Positions 9,625 to 18,139 of a stretch of 64,000 nucleotides of DNA are shown here, piece after piece. The DNA comes from Modestobacter lapidis (GTDB taxonomy: Bacteria; Actinomycetota; Actinomycetes; Mycobacteriales; Geodermatophilaceae): positions 372,001 to 436,000 of the forward strand of contig JABAKE010000001.1 of NCBI GenBank assembly GCA_019779905.1, in the 5' to 3' direction. The first letter of the stretch is position 1, and every line of letters begins with the position of its first letter. A model generated the notes under the pieces. It was not told where the DNA came from. It searched no databases and worked only from the letters and a program-made list of their open reading frames with translations. Position numbers and translations under genes: made by a program.

Positions 9625-10667
9625 CGCTCCGTCCTCTCCTGGTGCGGCCCGTCGGAGCTCAGGACGTCGCTGCCGGGGCGCTCCTCACGGGCGATGGACG
9701 CCTCGGCCTCGGCCAGCACCCGGTCCTCCTCCTCGACGGTCAGCGGTGCGTCGTGGTGGGCTCCGAGATAGGCGTCGACGACGGCGCGGTTCTGGCTGAT
9801 CGACTCCGGCGGCCCCTCGGCGATGATCTTGCCGGCGGCCATGACGACCACCCAGTCGCTGATGTCCCGGACGACGTCCATGTCGTGCTCGACGAAGATC
9901 ACCGTCATGCCCTGCTCCCGGAGGTCCTTCACGTGGCCGAGCAGGCTCTGGGTCAGCGCCGGGTTCACCCCGGCCATCGGCTCGTCGAGCATGACGACCT
10001 CGGGGTCGCTCATCAGCGCCCGCGCCATCTCCAGCAGCTTCCGCTGGCCCCCGGAGAGGGTGCCGGCGAAGTCGTCCTTCTTGGCGTCCAGCTTGAACCG
10101 GGTGAGCAGGTCCATGGCCTTCTCGGTGTTGGCGCGTTCCTGCGCGCGCCAGATACCGGGTACCAGGGCGCGGAAGAAGCCCTCGCCCTTCTGCCCCTGG
10201 GCGCCGAGCAGCATGTTCTGCAGCACGGTCAGCCGCGAGAGTGCCTTGGTGAGCTGGAAGGTGCGCACCACTCCGAGCCGCGCGACCTGGTGGGGGGAGA
10301 GCTTGCCGAGTGACCGCCCGTTGAACGACCACGTGCCGGTGTCGGGCTGGTCGAAGCCGGTGAGCAGGTTGAACAGCGTGGTCTTGCCCGCACCGTTCGG
10401 CCCGATGAGGCCGGTGATGCCGCCCCGCTGGACCTCCAGGTGGTCGACCGACACCGCGGTGAGACCCCCGAAGGACCGGGACACGCCGTCGACGACGACG
10501 ACCGGATCGGGCTTGGCGACGCCGATCTCCCAGGGGAGGTCCTTCAGGGCTGCCTGCGCGACCCGCTGGGGTGGTCGGCCCGCCGCGGACTCCGCCGTGG
10601 GCCTGGCCACCGGGGACTCGTCGGGTCGGGCGGCGTGCGCGCCGTGGGCTGCCGGGTCAGCGGGCAT
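9621..10667 (-). CDS. livG: Branched-chain amino-acid ABC transporter ATPase (LivG type)
   Basis: The second ATPase subunit has 348 residues. Walker A GPNGAGKTT, LSGGQRK and Walker B VVMLDEPMAG are intact, and the C-terminal LivG extension (VVDAYLGAHHD) is present. About 55 residues of Ala/Pro-rich sequence precede the ABC domain, and a short acidic tail follows it. It overlaps livM by 11 bp and livF by 4 bp, indicating one operon. Confidence 0.94.
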   Translation of the reverse strand: MPADPAAHGAHAARPDESPVARPTAESAAGRPPQRVAQAALKDLPWEIGVAKPDPVVVVDGVSRSFGGLTAVSVDHLEVQRGGITGLIGPNGAGKTTLFNLLTGFDQPDTGTWSFNGRSLGKLSPHQVARLGVVRTFQLTKALSRLTVLQNMLLGAQGQKGEGFFRALVPGIWRAQERANTEKAMDLLTRFKLDAKKDDFAGTLSGGQRKLLEMARALMSDPEVVMLDEPMAGVNPALTQSLLGHVKDLREQGMTVIFVEHDMDVVRDISDWVVVMAAGKIIAEGPPESISQNRAVVDAYLGAHHDAPLTVEEEDRVLAEAEASIAREERPGSDVLSSDGPHQERTER

Positions 10668-11655
10668 CGAGCATCACCTCTCGTCGGTCCCCGAAGATGC
10701 CCTGCGGGCGGAAGATCAACAGCAACATCAGCCCGAGTCCGATGATCACGAAGCGGATCTGTGCCACGTCGGTCGCCGACAGCAGGGCCTCGGGGATGAC
10801 CCCGTTGGAGATGAGCGTACGCAGACCGGTGTCGGCGAACTGGATGATGAAGTACAGCAGGATCGCCCCGATGACGGGGCCGAGCACCCTGGCCGCGCCG
10901 CCGAGGATGAGGGCGGCGTAGGCGAGGAAGGTGTTGGCGTTCTGGTACTGGTCGGGTGTCGCCGAGGCGGTGCCGAGGGCGTAGATCATCCCGCCCAGCG
11001 CACCGAAGACGCCGCCGAGCACGAGGGACTGCATCTTGTAGACGTAGACGTTCTTGCCCAGCGCGCGGACGGCGTCCTCGTCCTCGCGGATCGACTTGAT
11101 CACGCGGCCCCACGGGCTGCGCACCAGCGCCCACACCAGCAGGCAGGCCAGGGCCACCAGGACCCAGCCCACCAGCGTGACCCAGAGTTCGGCGCCGCTC
11201 CACCGCGAGCCCAGCAGCTCGTACCGACGGCCGGTGTCCCACGGGGCGAGGGCGACGAACTCGTCGTTGAACCCGGACAGCCCGCGGGTGGCGTTGGTGA
11301 CCGGCGTGGCCGAGACGGACCGGAACGTCAGGCGCAGCCCTTCTGCCGCGGCGATGGTGGCAATGGCCAGGTAGTCGGCCCGCAGGCGCAGGGTCGGGAG
11401 GCCGAGCAGCAGCGCGAGCACGACGGCCGCGCCGATGCCGATCAGCACCCCCCACCAGAAGGAGAGCCCCCACTGGGCGACGGAGATCGCGATCCCGTAC
11501 CCGCCCAGCATCGCGAAGGCGATCTGGCCGAAGTTCAGCAGCCCGGTGTACCCGAACTGCAGGTTGATGCCGATGGCCAGCAGGGCGAACAGGACGGCCT
11601 GGAAGCCGAGGCCGGCCTTCAGCGCGGTGGCCAGCGCGTCGATCAACTCGGTCAT
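10657..11655 (-). CDS. livM: Branched-chain amino-acid ABC transporter permease (LivM type)
   Basis: This 332-residue integral membrane subunit has about eight hydrophobic segments, including GINLQFGYTGLLNFGQIAFA and SPWGRVIKSIREDEDAVRALG. These are the hallmarks of LivM permeases: the conserved gating region and the EAA-like coupling loop to the ATPase. The C-terminus RPQGIFGDRREV is also typical. The ATG lies 3 nt after the livH stop. With LivH it forms the translocation pore. Confidence 0.94.
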   Translation of the reverse strand: MTELIDALATALKAGLGFQAVLFALLAIGINLQFGYTGLLNFGQIAFAMLGGYGIAISVAQWGLSFWWGVLIGIGAAVVLALLLGLPTLRLRADYLAIATIAAAEGLRLTFRSVSATPVTNATRGLSGFNDEFVALAPWDTGRRYELLGSRWSGAELWVTLVGWVLVALACLLVWALVRSPWGRVIKSIREDEDAVRALGKNVYVYKMQSLVLGGVFGALGGMIYALGTASATPDQYQNANTFLAYAALILGGAARVLGPVIGAILLYFIIQFADTGLRTLISNGVIPEALLSATDVAQIRFVIIGLGLMLLLIFRPQGIFGDRREVMLDAR

Positions 11656-11658
11656 CGC

Positions 11659-13017
11659 TCAGCCCACCCGGGCCCGGCTGCCCAGGATGCCCTGGGGGCG
11701 GACGACGAGGATGACGATCAAGAGCAGCAACCCTCCGACGTACTTCATGTCACTCGGGATGACCAGCGTGGACATCTGGACGAAGACGCCGACGACGATG
11801 CTGCCGACCAGGGCGCCGTACGCGGTGCCCAGCCCGCCGAGGGTCACGCCGGCGAACATGAGCAGGAGCAGCCGGAAACCCATGTCCCACTGCACCTCGT
11901 CGGAGAGCCCCAGCAGGACCCCGCCGAGCGCGGCCAGCCCGCCACCCATCATCCAGACGAACAGGATGACCCGGTCGACGTCGATGCCCGACGATGCGGC
12001 GAGGTCCCGGTTGTCCGACACGGCGCGCATCGCCTTCCCGATCTTGGTGCGCTGCAGCATCAGCGCCACCAGGACCAGGACGACGAGCGCGATCACCAGC
12101 GAGGCGAGATCCTTGTTGGTCATCGTGAACGGGCCGTAGTCGACGGCGCGCTGACCGCGGTAGGCATCGAAGGGGTTCGACCGGCCGCCGTAGACGATCT
12201 GGTAGAGGTAGCGCAGCAGCAGCGACAGCCCGATGGAGATGACCAGCGCCGCGACCAGGCCGGTCCCGCGGCGGCGCAGCGGGCGCCAGAGCCCCAGCTC
12301 GTTCAGCGCACCGAAGCCCGCCCCGATGACCAGCGCGATCAGGGCCGCCGGGATGAACGGCACGCCGGCCCCGACGTTGACGAACCAGGCGGCGATGGCG
12401 CCGACGGTGACCAGCTCGCCGTGGGCGAAGTTGACCAGCCCGGTCGTGCCGAAGATGAGGGACAGGCCGACCGCGGCCATGGCGATCAGCAGGCCGAAGC
12501 GCAACCCGTCGACGAGCAACTGCACCCACTGGACTGTTCCGCCGCCGGAGTTGCGACTGCCGTCGTTGAGCCCGATGAGCACGCCCTGGTCGCGGCCGGT
12601 GTCGACCGTGACGGTGCGGCTGTTGGCCCCGTTCAAGGTGACGCCGTCGGGGAGGTCGCTCTCGTCGATGGTCACCGTGTACTGCCCGGGACCGGGGACG
12701 TCGACCGACCAGCGGCCGGCTTCGTCGGTCTCCACCGAGTCGATCTCGGTGCCGTCGGCGGTGGAGACGGTCACCTCGATGCCCTCGATCGGCCCGCTCA
12801 CGCTGGTCCGCAGCGTGCCGGAGACCGCCTCGCCCACGGCGTGCGCGACGCCCGGGGTGAGGATGGCCAGGACGGCCGCGAAGGCGGCGACCAGCAGCGC
12901 GAGCACGAGCGGACGCCGGCCGGTGCGCCACCGGGCGCGTCGGGCACCCGCCGGGAGCACCTCCCGGGGTGTCGTGCGGTCCCCGTGTCGACGGACACGG
13001 TGGGGCGCGTGCGTCAC
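11659..13017 (-). CDS. livH: LivH-type permease with N-terminal extracellular beta domain
   Basis: The C-terminal 290 residues are a normal LivH permease (SLIFGTTGLVNFAHGELVT, KIGKAMRAVSDNRDLAASSG, RPQGILG). In front sits a hydrophobic segment (about residues 36-58, ending AHA) and then about 90 residues resembling a carboxypeptidase-regulatory or Ig-like beta-sandwich (GTLRTSVSGPIEGIEVTV, DEAGRWSVDVPGPGQYTV). This would lie outside the membrane, near where the binding protein docks. GTG 13017 is preceded by GGGAGG 4 nt upstream, so I prefer it to the longer frame. It is the first gene of livHMGF. Confidence 0.9.
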   Translation of the reverse strand: MTHAPHRVRRHGDRTTPREVLPAGARRARWRTGRRPLVLALLVAAFAAVLAILTPGVAHAVGEAVSGTLRTSVSGPIEGIEVTVSTADGTEIDSVETDEAGRWSVDVPGPGQYTVTIDESDLPDGVTLNGANSRTVTVDTGRDQGVLIGLNDGSRNSGGGTVQWVQLLVDGLRFGLLIAMAAVGLSLIFGTTGLVNFAHGELVTVGAIAAWFVNVGAGVPFIPAALIALVIGAGFGALNELGLWRPLRRRGTGLVAALVISIGLSLLLRYLYQIVYGGRSNPFDAYRGQRAVDYGPFTMTNKDLASLVIALVVLVLVALMLQRTKIGKAMRAVSDNRDLAASSGIDVDRVILFVWMMGGGLAALGGVLLGLSDEVQWDMGFRLLLLMFAGVTLGGLGTAYGALVGSIVVGVFVQMSTLVIPSDMKYVGGLLLLIVILVVRPQGILGSRARVG

Positions 13018-13146
13018 TCGACCTCCCAGCCGTTTGGTTGAGCCGGGACAGTAACGCACGGTGGCGAAGGTCACGCCCCCTTCGGGACACACCGTGATGC
13101 ATCTGCGACACGCCGGGCACCGGCACCCGGAGGCCGGCCCCCGGGC

Positions 13147-13554
13147 TCAGCGGGCGCGGCGGATCATGCAGGTCAGCCGGGCGGTGGCGGCGGCGTGGCC
13201 GTGGTCGTCGTGCACGTCGACCAGGAAGGTGGCCAGCGTCCGGCCGCGACGCACCGGCGTGCACACGGCGGTCACGACCCCGGACCTCGTCCCGCGCAGG
13301 TAGCTCGCGTTCAACTCGATGCCCACCACGGTGCCGCCCGGGCCGGCGGCCAGCGCTGCGGCGTGGGAGCCGACGGACTCGACCAGCGCGCAGGTGGCAC
13401 CCCCGTGGAGCAGGCCGAAGGGCTGCGTGTTCCCCTCGACCGGCATCCGGGCGACCACCCGGTCGGGGTCCCAGTCGACGATCTCGATGCCCAGCTTGTC
13501 GTCCAGCGGGCTGGTCAGGTCGGCGGGCAACCAGGTCGGGGCAGCGGTCGTCAC
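13147..13554 (-). CDS. PaaI-family hotdog thioesterase
   Basis: This 135-residue single hotdog protein has FGLLHGGATCALVESVGSHAA, the PaaI/4-hydroxybenzoyl-CoA thioesterase active-site helix, and NASYLRGTRSG. It probably hydrolyses an aryl- or acyl-CoA in the cytoplasm; the substrate is unknown. I chose GTG 13554 because it gives the usual family N-terminus, and the longer frame adds low-complexity residues. It is divergent from polA, 95 bp away. Confidence 0.85.
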   Translation of the reverse strand: MTTAAPTWLPADLTSPLDDKLGIEIVDWDPDRVVARMPVEGNTQPFGLLHGGATCALVESVGSHAAALAAGPGGTVVGIELNASYLRGTRSGVVTAVCTPVRRGRTLATFLVDVHDDHGHAAATARLTCMIRRAR

Positions 13555-13638
13555 CTGCCGCACGGTAGCCAGCGGCGGCCCCGCTGCAGGAACCCGACCC
13601 GGGCGGGCGAGGGTCGGGGGACCGCGGGGTCCGCTCAC

Positions 13639-13644
13639 TAGGAT
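13639..13644 (+). promoter_or_regulatory. Candidate -10 box for polA
   Basis: TAGGAT lies 5 nt before GTG 13650 and 8 nt before ATG 13653, again consistent with a leaderless mRNA. Confidence 0.5.
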
Positions 13645-13649
13645 CGCCG

Positions 13650-16400
13650 GTGATGTCAGCTCCGGTCAGCACCTCCGCCCCCGCCCCGTCCGCCGCCGGT
13701 GCAGCCGCCGGGCCGCGGCCCCGGCTGCTCCTCCTCGACGGCCACTCGCTGGCCTACCGGGCGTTCTTCGCGCTGCCGGTTGAGAACTTCTCGACCACCA
13801 CCGGGCAGCCGACCAACGCCGTGTACGGCTTCACGTCGATGCTGATCAACGTGCTGCGGGACGAGCAGCCCACACACCTGGCCGTCGCCTTCGACGTCGG
13901 GCGCAAGACGTTCCGCAGCGAGATCTACGCCGAGTACAAGGCCAACCGCGCCGAGAGCCCGACCGACTTCCGGGGCCAGGTGAGCCTCATCCAGGAGGTG
14001 CTGGCCGCCTTGCACGTGCCGGTGCTCACCGCCGAGGGGTACGAGGCCGACGACGTCATCGCCACGCTCACCGTGCAGGCCGTCGAGGCCGGCATGGACG
14101 TGCTGATCTGCACCGGCGACCGCGACGCGCTGCAGCTGGTCAACTCCCACGTCACCGTGCTCTATCCGCGCAAGGGTGTCTCCGACCTCACCCGTTTCAC
14201 CCCGGAGGAGGTCGAGGCCAAGTACGGCCTGACCCCGGCCCAGTACCCCGACTTCGCCGCACTGCGGGGCGACCCCAGCGACAACCTCCCGAACATCCCC
14301 AGCGTGGGGGAGAAGACGGCGGCCAAGTGGGTGCGCGAGTACGGCTCGCTCGACGCCCTCGTCGACCAGGTCGACACGGTCAAGGGCAAGGTCGGGGAGA
14401 AACTGCGCGAGCACCTGTCCTCGGTGCTGCAGAACCGGCGGCTCACCGAGCTCGACCGGGCCGTCCCGCTGCCGATGGAGCCCACCCAGCTCGCCGTCCG
14501 GCCCTGGGACCGCAACGAGGTGCACACCCTCTTCGACAACCTGCAGTTCCGGGTGCTGCGCGACCGGCTGTTCGCCACGCTGACCAGCGCCGAGCCGGAG
14601 GTCGAGGGTGGCTTCGACGTCGCCGAGGACGTCGTCGGTGCCGGTGGGCTGGCCGATTGGCTCGCCGCCCACGCCCGCACGGGGCGCACCGGCGTGGTGT
14701 TCCGCGGCACGTGGGGACGCGGTACCGGCGAGCTGGCCGGCCTGGCGCTGGCCGCGGCCAACGACCACGCCACCTTCGTCGACCTGGGGCCGGATCTCGA
14801 CGTCGCCGATGAGCAGGCGCTCGCGGCCTGGCTGGCCGACCCGGCCACCGCCAAGGTCGTCCACGACGTCAAGGGCCCGTTGCTGGCCGTCGCCGCCCGC
14901 GGGTGGGAGCTGGCCGGGGTGGTGAGCGACACCGCGCTGGCTGCCTACCTCGCGTTGCCCGGTCAGCGGTCCTTCGACCTCGGTGACCTGGCGGTGCGCT
15001 ACCTCAAGCGCGAGCTGAAGGACGACGCCGCCCCCGAGGCGCAGCTGACCCTGGACGGACTCGGGCCCACCGAGGAGGACCTGGCCGCAGAGGCCCGGCA
15101 CGCCGACGTCGTCAAGGCCGTCGCGGTCAACGACCTGTCCGACGCCCTCGAGCAGGTGCTCGGCCAGAAGGGCGGCGACCACCTGCTCGGCCAGATCGAG
15201 CTGCCGCTGACCCACGTGCTGTCCGCGATGGAGCGGCGGGGGATCGCCGTCGACCTGGACTTCCTGCATGAGCTGCAGAAGGAGTTCGCGGCCGGCGTGG
15301 CCGAGGCGGCCGAGGAGGCCTACGCGGTCATCGGCAAGGAGATCAACCTCGGCTCACCCAAGCAGCTGCAGGCCGTGCTGTTCGACGAGCTCGGCCTGCC
15401 GAAGACCAAGAAGAACAAGACCGGCTACACCACCGACGCCGAGGCGCTGACCTCACTGCTGGCCTCCACCGGGCACCCGTTCCTCGAGCACCTGCTCCGG
15501 CACCGCGACGTCACCCGGCTGCGCACCGTGATCGACGGGCTGATCCCGATGGTCGACGAGGTGGGCAGGATCCACACCACGTTCCAGCAGACGGTCGCGG
15601 CCACCGGCCGGCTGTCGTCCACCGACCCGAATCTGCAGAACATCCCGATCCGCAGCGCCGAGGGGCGCCGGATCCGGCAGGCGTTCGTCGTGGGCAACGG
15701 CTACGAGTCGCTGATGACCGCCGACTACAGCCAGATCGAGATGCGGATCATGGCCCACCTCTCCGAGGACGCCGGCCTGATCGAGGCCTTCACGTCGGGG
15801 GAGGACCTGCACTCCTTCGTCGCCTCGCGGGCCTTCGCCATCCCGATCTCCGACGTCGACCCGGAGATGCGCCGCCGGATCAAGGCGATGAGCTACGGCC
15901 TGGCCTACGGGTTGTCGGCCTACGGGCTGGCCCAGCAACTGCGCATCTCCCCGGAGGAGGCCCGCGGGCAGATGCAGGCCTACTTCGAGCGTTTCGGCGG
16001 CATCCGCGACTACCTTGACGGCGTCGTCGACGACGCCCGGCAGACCGGCTACACCGAGACGACGCTGGGCCGGCGGCGCTACCTGCCCGACCTCACCAGC
16101 GACAACCGGCAGCGCCGGGAGATGGCGGAGCGGATGGCGCTCAACGCCCCGATCCAGGGCTCGGCCGCCGACGTCATCAAGGTCGCCATGCTCAACGTGG
16201 AGAAGGCGATCGCCGCCGAGGGGCTGCGTTCCCGGATGCTGCTGCAGGTGCACGACGAACTCGTGCTCGAAGTGGCTCCCGGCGAGCGCGAGCAGCTCGA
16301 GGCGCTGGTGCGGCGGGAGATGGCCGGCGCCGCCGAGCTGACCGTCGCGCTGGAGGTCTCGGTCGGCTCCGGCCCCAGCTGGGATGCCGCGGCCCATTGA
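13650..16400 (+). CDS. polA: DNA polymerase I
   Basis: The 916-residue enzyme fills gaps and removes primers during replication and repair. Domains in order: a 5'-3' exonuclease (about 25-310, LLLDGHSLAYRAFFAL, GYEADDVIATL); a 3'-5' exonuclease-like domain (about 325-500) lacking the DxE motif, so proofreading is probably lost as in other actinobacteria; and a polymerase domain (about 510-916) with DYSQIEMRIMAHL, RRRIKAMSYGLAYGLSAYGL and QVHDELVLEV. Starts at 13650 (GTG) and 13653 (ATG) are both possible. Confidence 0.97.
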   Translation: MMSAPVSTSAPAPSAAGAAAGPRPRLLLLDGHSLAYRAFFALPVENFSTTTGQPTNAVYGFTSMLINVLRDEQPTHLAVAFDVGRKTFRSEIYAEYKANRAESPTDFRGQVSLIQEVLAALHVPVLTAEGYEADDVIATLTVQAVEAGMDVLICTGDRDALQLVNSHVTVLYPRKGVSDLTRFTPEEVEAKYGLTPAQYPDFAALRGDPSDNLPNIPSVGEKTAAKWVREYGSLDALVDQVDTVKGKVGEKLREHLSSVLQNRRLTELDRAVPLPMEPTQLAVRPWDRNEVHTLFDNLQFRVLRDRLFATLTSAEPEVEGGFDVAEDVVGAGGLADWLAAHARTGRTGVVFRGTWGRGTGELAGLALAAANDHATFVDLGPDLDVADEQALAAWLADPATAKVVHDVKGPLLAVAARGWELAGVVSDTALAAYLALPGQRSFDLGDLAVRYLKRELKDDAAPEAQLTLDGLGPTEEDLAAEARHADVVKAVAVNDLSDALEQVLGQKGGDHLLGQIELPLTHVLSAMERRGIAVDLDFLHELQKEFAAGVAEAAEEAYAVIGKEINLGSPKQLQAVLFDELGLPKTKKNKTGYTTDAEALTSLLASTGHPFLEHLLRHRDVTRLRTVIDGLIPMVDEVGRIHTTFQQTVAATGRLSSTDPNLQNIPIRSAEGRRIRQAFVVGNGYESLMTADYSQIEMRIMAHLSEDAGLIEAFTSGEDLHSFVASRAFAIPISDVDPEMRRRIKAMSYGLAYGLSAYGLAQQLRISPEEARGQMQAYFERFGGIRDYLDGVVDDARQTGYTETTLGRRRYLPDLTSDNRQRREMAERMALNAPIQGSAADVIKVAMLNVEKAIAAEGLRSRMLLQVHDELVLEVAPGEREQLEALVRREMAGAAELTVALEVSVGSGPSWDAAAH

Positions 16401-16406
16401 TCTCCG

Positions 16407-16425
16407 CCGGCGGTCGGCCCGCCGG
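16407..16425. terminator. Hairpin between convergent polA and XRE gene
   Basis: A 7-bp stem, CCGGCGG/CCGCCGG, with a 5-nt loop fills the 25-bp gap between the two stop codons. It is a likely bidirectional terminator. Confidence 0.55.
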
Positions 16426-16989
16426 TCAGCCGGGGCTGAACTGCTGGACCTGGGGCACCGTGGTGACCAGGTGCAGCTCGGCCGTGGCCGAAGGCGACCA
16501 GGCCACGTGCGGGACGTCCCCGGGAAAGCGGATGAAGTCGCCGGCCTGCAGCTTGCGGGGGTCGTCCACGGGGCCGGCCACGACATCGCCGGAGACGACG
16601 TAGGCGTGCAGCAGGGTGCCGGGGGACAACGCCGGCCGCACCACCGCGGACTGCCCGGTCAGCTCCAGCAGCGTCGTCGTGACCTGTCCCGTGCCGTGCA
16701 CCCGGTCCAGTTCCCGCTGCCGGCCCGATGGCGCGTGCGCCCACCCGGCCTCCTCCCGACGCTGCACCAGCACCGGACTGCCCCACTCGGTCACCAGCCA
16801 GTTGACCCCGACCCCCAGGGCGCGCGCCACGGCCAGCATGGTCTCCACGGTCGGGTTGCCCGCACCGTTCTCCAGGTTGGCCAGGGTCTGCTTGGCCAGG
16901 CCGGCCTCCCGGGCCAGGTTGCCCAGGCTCAGCCCTCGTTCCTGCCGGATGCGCCGCACGTTCCGGCCGAGGGTGCGCACGTCCGTCAT
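16426..16989 (-). CDS. XRE-family regulator with cupin sensor domain
   Basis: The 187-residue protein joins an N-terminal helix-turn-helix of the Cro/CI type (about residues 8-62, LGNLAREAGLAKQTLANLE) to a C-terminal cupin (about 105-180, ending HVAWSPSATAELHLVT). This architecture is common for repressors of amino-acid, polyamine or small-molecule metabolism. The ligand cannot be read from the sequence. A dyad and direct repeat just upstream may be its own operator. It lies downstream of a methyltransferase gene on the same strand. Confidence 0.9.
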   Translation of the reverse strand: MTDVRTLGRNVRRIRQERGLSLGNLAREAGLAKQTLANLENGAGNPTVETMLAVARALGVGVNWLVTEWGSPVLVQRREEAGWAHAPSGRQRELDRVHGTGQVTTTLLELTGQSAVVRPALSPGTLLHAYVVSGDVVAGPVDDPRKLQAGDFIRFPGDVPHVAWSPSATAELHLVTTVPQVQQFSPG

Positions 16990-16990
16990 G

Positions 16991-17016
16991 TGTCCATTGT
17001 GCTGGACCGCTGTCCA
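16991..17016. promoter_or_regulatory. Possible operator upstream of the XRE-cupin gene
   Basis: A dyad TGGAC-CGCT-GTCCA at 17003-17016 and a repeated TGTCCAT at 16991 and 17011 (20-bp spacing, about two helical turns) lie immediately before the start codon. Placement suits autoregulation; this is inference. Confidence 0.4.
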
Positions 17017-17049
17017 TCTTGACCGGTCGGTAGGTGCGTGGCCTTCCGG

Positions 17050-17904
17050 TCAGCCCGGGAGGTCGCAGACCAGGATGAGGGTCCCGGGTACCAGGGCGCC
17101 GCGCTCGGGCGACCACTGACCCCAGGTCTGCGTACGGCCCGGCGTCCACTCCGGCTCGAGCAGGTCGGTGAGCACCAGGCCGGCACCGATGACCGCGCGC
17201 ACCCAGTCGCCGACGGTGCGGTGGTGCTCCACGTAGACCGTCCGCCCGGCGCCGTCGGTCTCCACGTAGGGACGGCGGTCGAAGTAGGACCCGGTCACCC
17301 GCAGGTCCTCCGGGTCGGGGGAGTCGGGCAGCGGCCAGCGCAGCGGATGGTTCACCGAGGCCACGAACCGGCCGCCCGGGCGCAGCACCCGGCGCACCTC
17401 GGTCAGCACGGCCCGTGCGTCGGCGACGAACGGCAGCCCGCCGAACGCCGAGCAGGCCAGGTCCATGCTCCCGTCGGCCAGCGGCAGCGCACCGGCGTCG
17501 GCCTGCAGCAGGGGCACCGGCACGCCGGTGGCCCGGTTCAGCTCGGCCGCCCGGGCCAGCATCCCGCCGGAGACGTCGAGGGCGGCCACCTCGGCCCCGG
17601 CCCGGCGCAGCCAGCGGGCGCAGGGCGCCGAACCGCAGCCGATCTCCAGCACCCGCCGCCCCGCCACGTCACCGAGCAGGTGCGCGTCGGCCTCGCGCAG
17701 CCCCTCCGGGCACCACAGGAAGTCCACGTCGCCGAGATCGGCACCGTGCTCTGCCAGGTAGGCCGGTGCCGCGGCGTCCCACCACCCCCGGTTGGCCCGC
17801 GCGGACTCCGCCGGGCCGGTGCCGCGGCGGGTCACGCCGCCGGCCATCGGATAGCCGTCGGCGCCCAAGGGCAGCGGGGGAGGCAGCGGGGGCGGCAGGC
17901 TCAT
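17050..17904 (-). CDS. Class I SAM-dependent methyltransferase
   Basis: This 284-residue cytoplasmic protein has the Rossmann-type methyltransferase core: motif I VLEIGCGSAPCARWL at about residue 90, the acidic motif II region (VAALDVSGGML), LPLADGSMDLACSAFG and LRPGGRFVASVNHPLRW. The C-terminal half may bind the substrate (RTVYVEHHRTVGDW). Related genes flank rpsA or polA in other actinobacteria. The ATG at 17904 is chosen because the upstream frame loses coding character. The substrate is unknown. Confidence 0.88.
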   Translation of the reverse strand: MSLPPPLPPPLPLGADGYPMAGGVTRRGTGPAESARANRGWWDAAAPAYLAEHGADLGDVDFLWCPEGLREADAHLLGDVAGRRVLEIGCGSAPCARWLRRAGAEVAALDVSGGMLARAAELNRATGVPVPLLQADAGALPLADGSMDLACSAFGGLPFVADARAVLTEVRRVLRPGGRFVASVNHPLRWPLPDSPDPEDLRVTGSYFDRRPYVETDGAGRTVYVEHHRTVGDWVRAVIGAGLVLTDLLEPEWTPGRTQTWGQWSPERGALVPGTLILVCDLPG

Positions 17905-18072
17905 GTCGCGCCGATGGTGACACGCCGGGCCGGGAGGGCGGTCGGGAACCCAGGTGGACCCGGCGGCGTCGACGTCCGTACCATGGGGAGTGCGCCAGAG
18001 GTCTGTGGTGTCGTCCCCCGTACGCTGAACGTGGCGCACGGAGGACGTCCGACACCTCTCCCGTGCACCTCC

Positions 18073-18093
18073 CCACGACCGGTCCGGTCGTGG
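18073..18093. promoter_or_regulatory. Strong dyad in the rpsA leader
   Basis: A perfect 10-bp inverted repeat with a 1-nt centre (CCACGACCGG-T-CCGGTCGTGG) lies 46 bp upstream of the rpsA ATG. As RNA it can form an 8-bp hairpin. It could be an S1 autoregulatory site, an attenuator or a protein operator. Confidence 0.5.
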
Positions 18094-18139
18094 CTCCTGT
18101 CCTGTCCCTGCGCACCCCCCGTCCGGAGCACTCGACCAC

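Noticed and set aside
9823-13041. Open frame of over 1000 codons on the plus strand opposite livHMG
   Set aside because: It is antisense to four well-supported genes, has low-complexity composition and no domain; long shadow frames are normal at this GC content.
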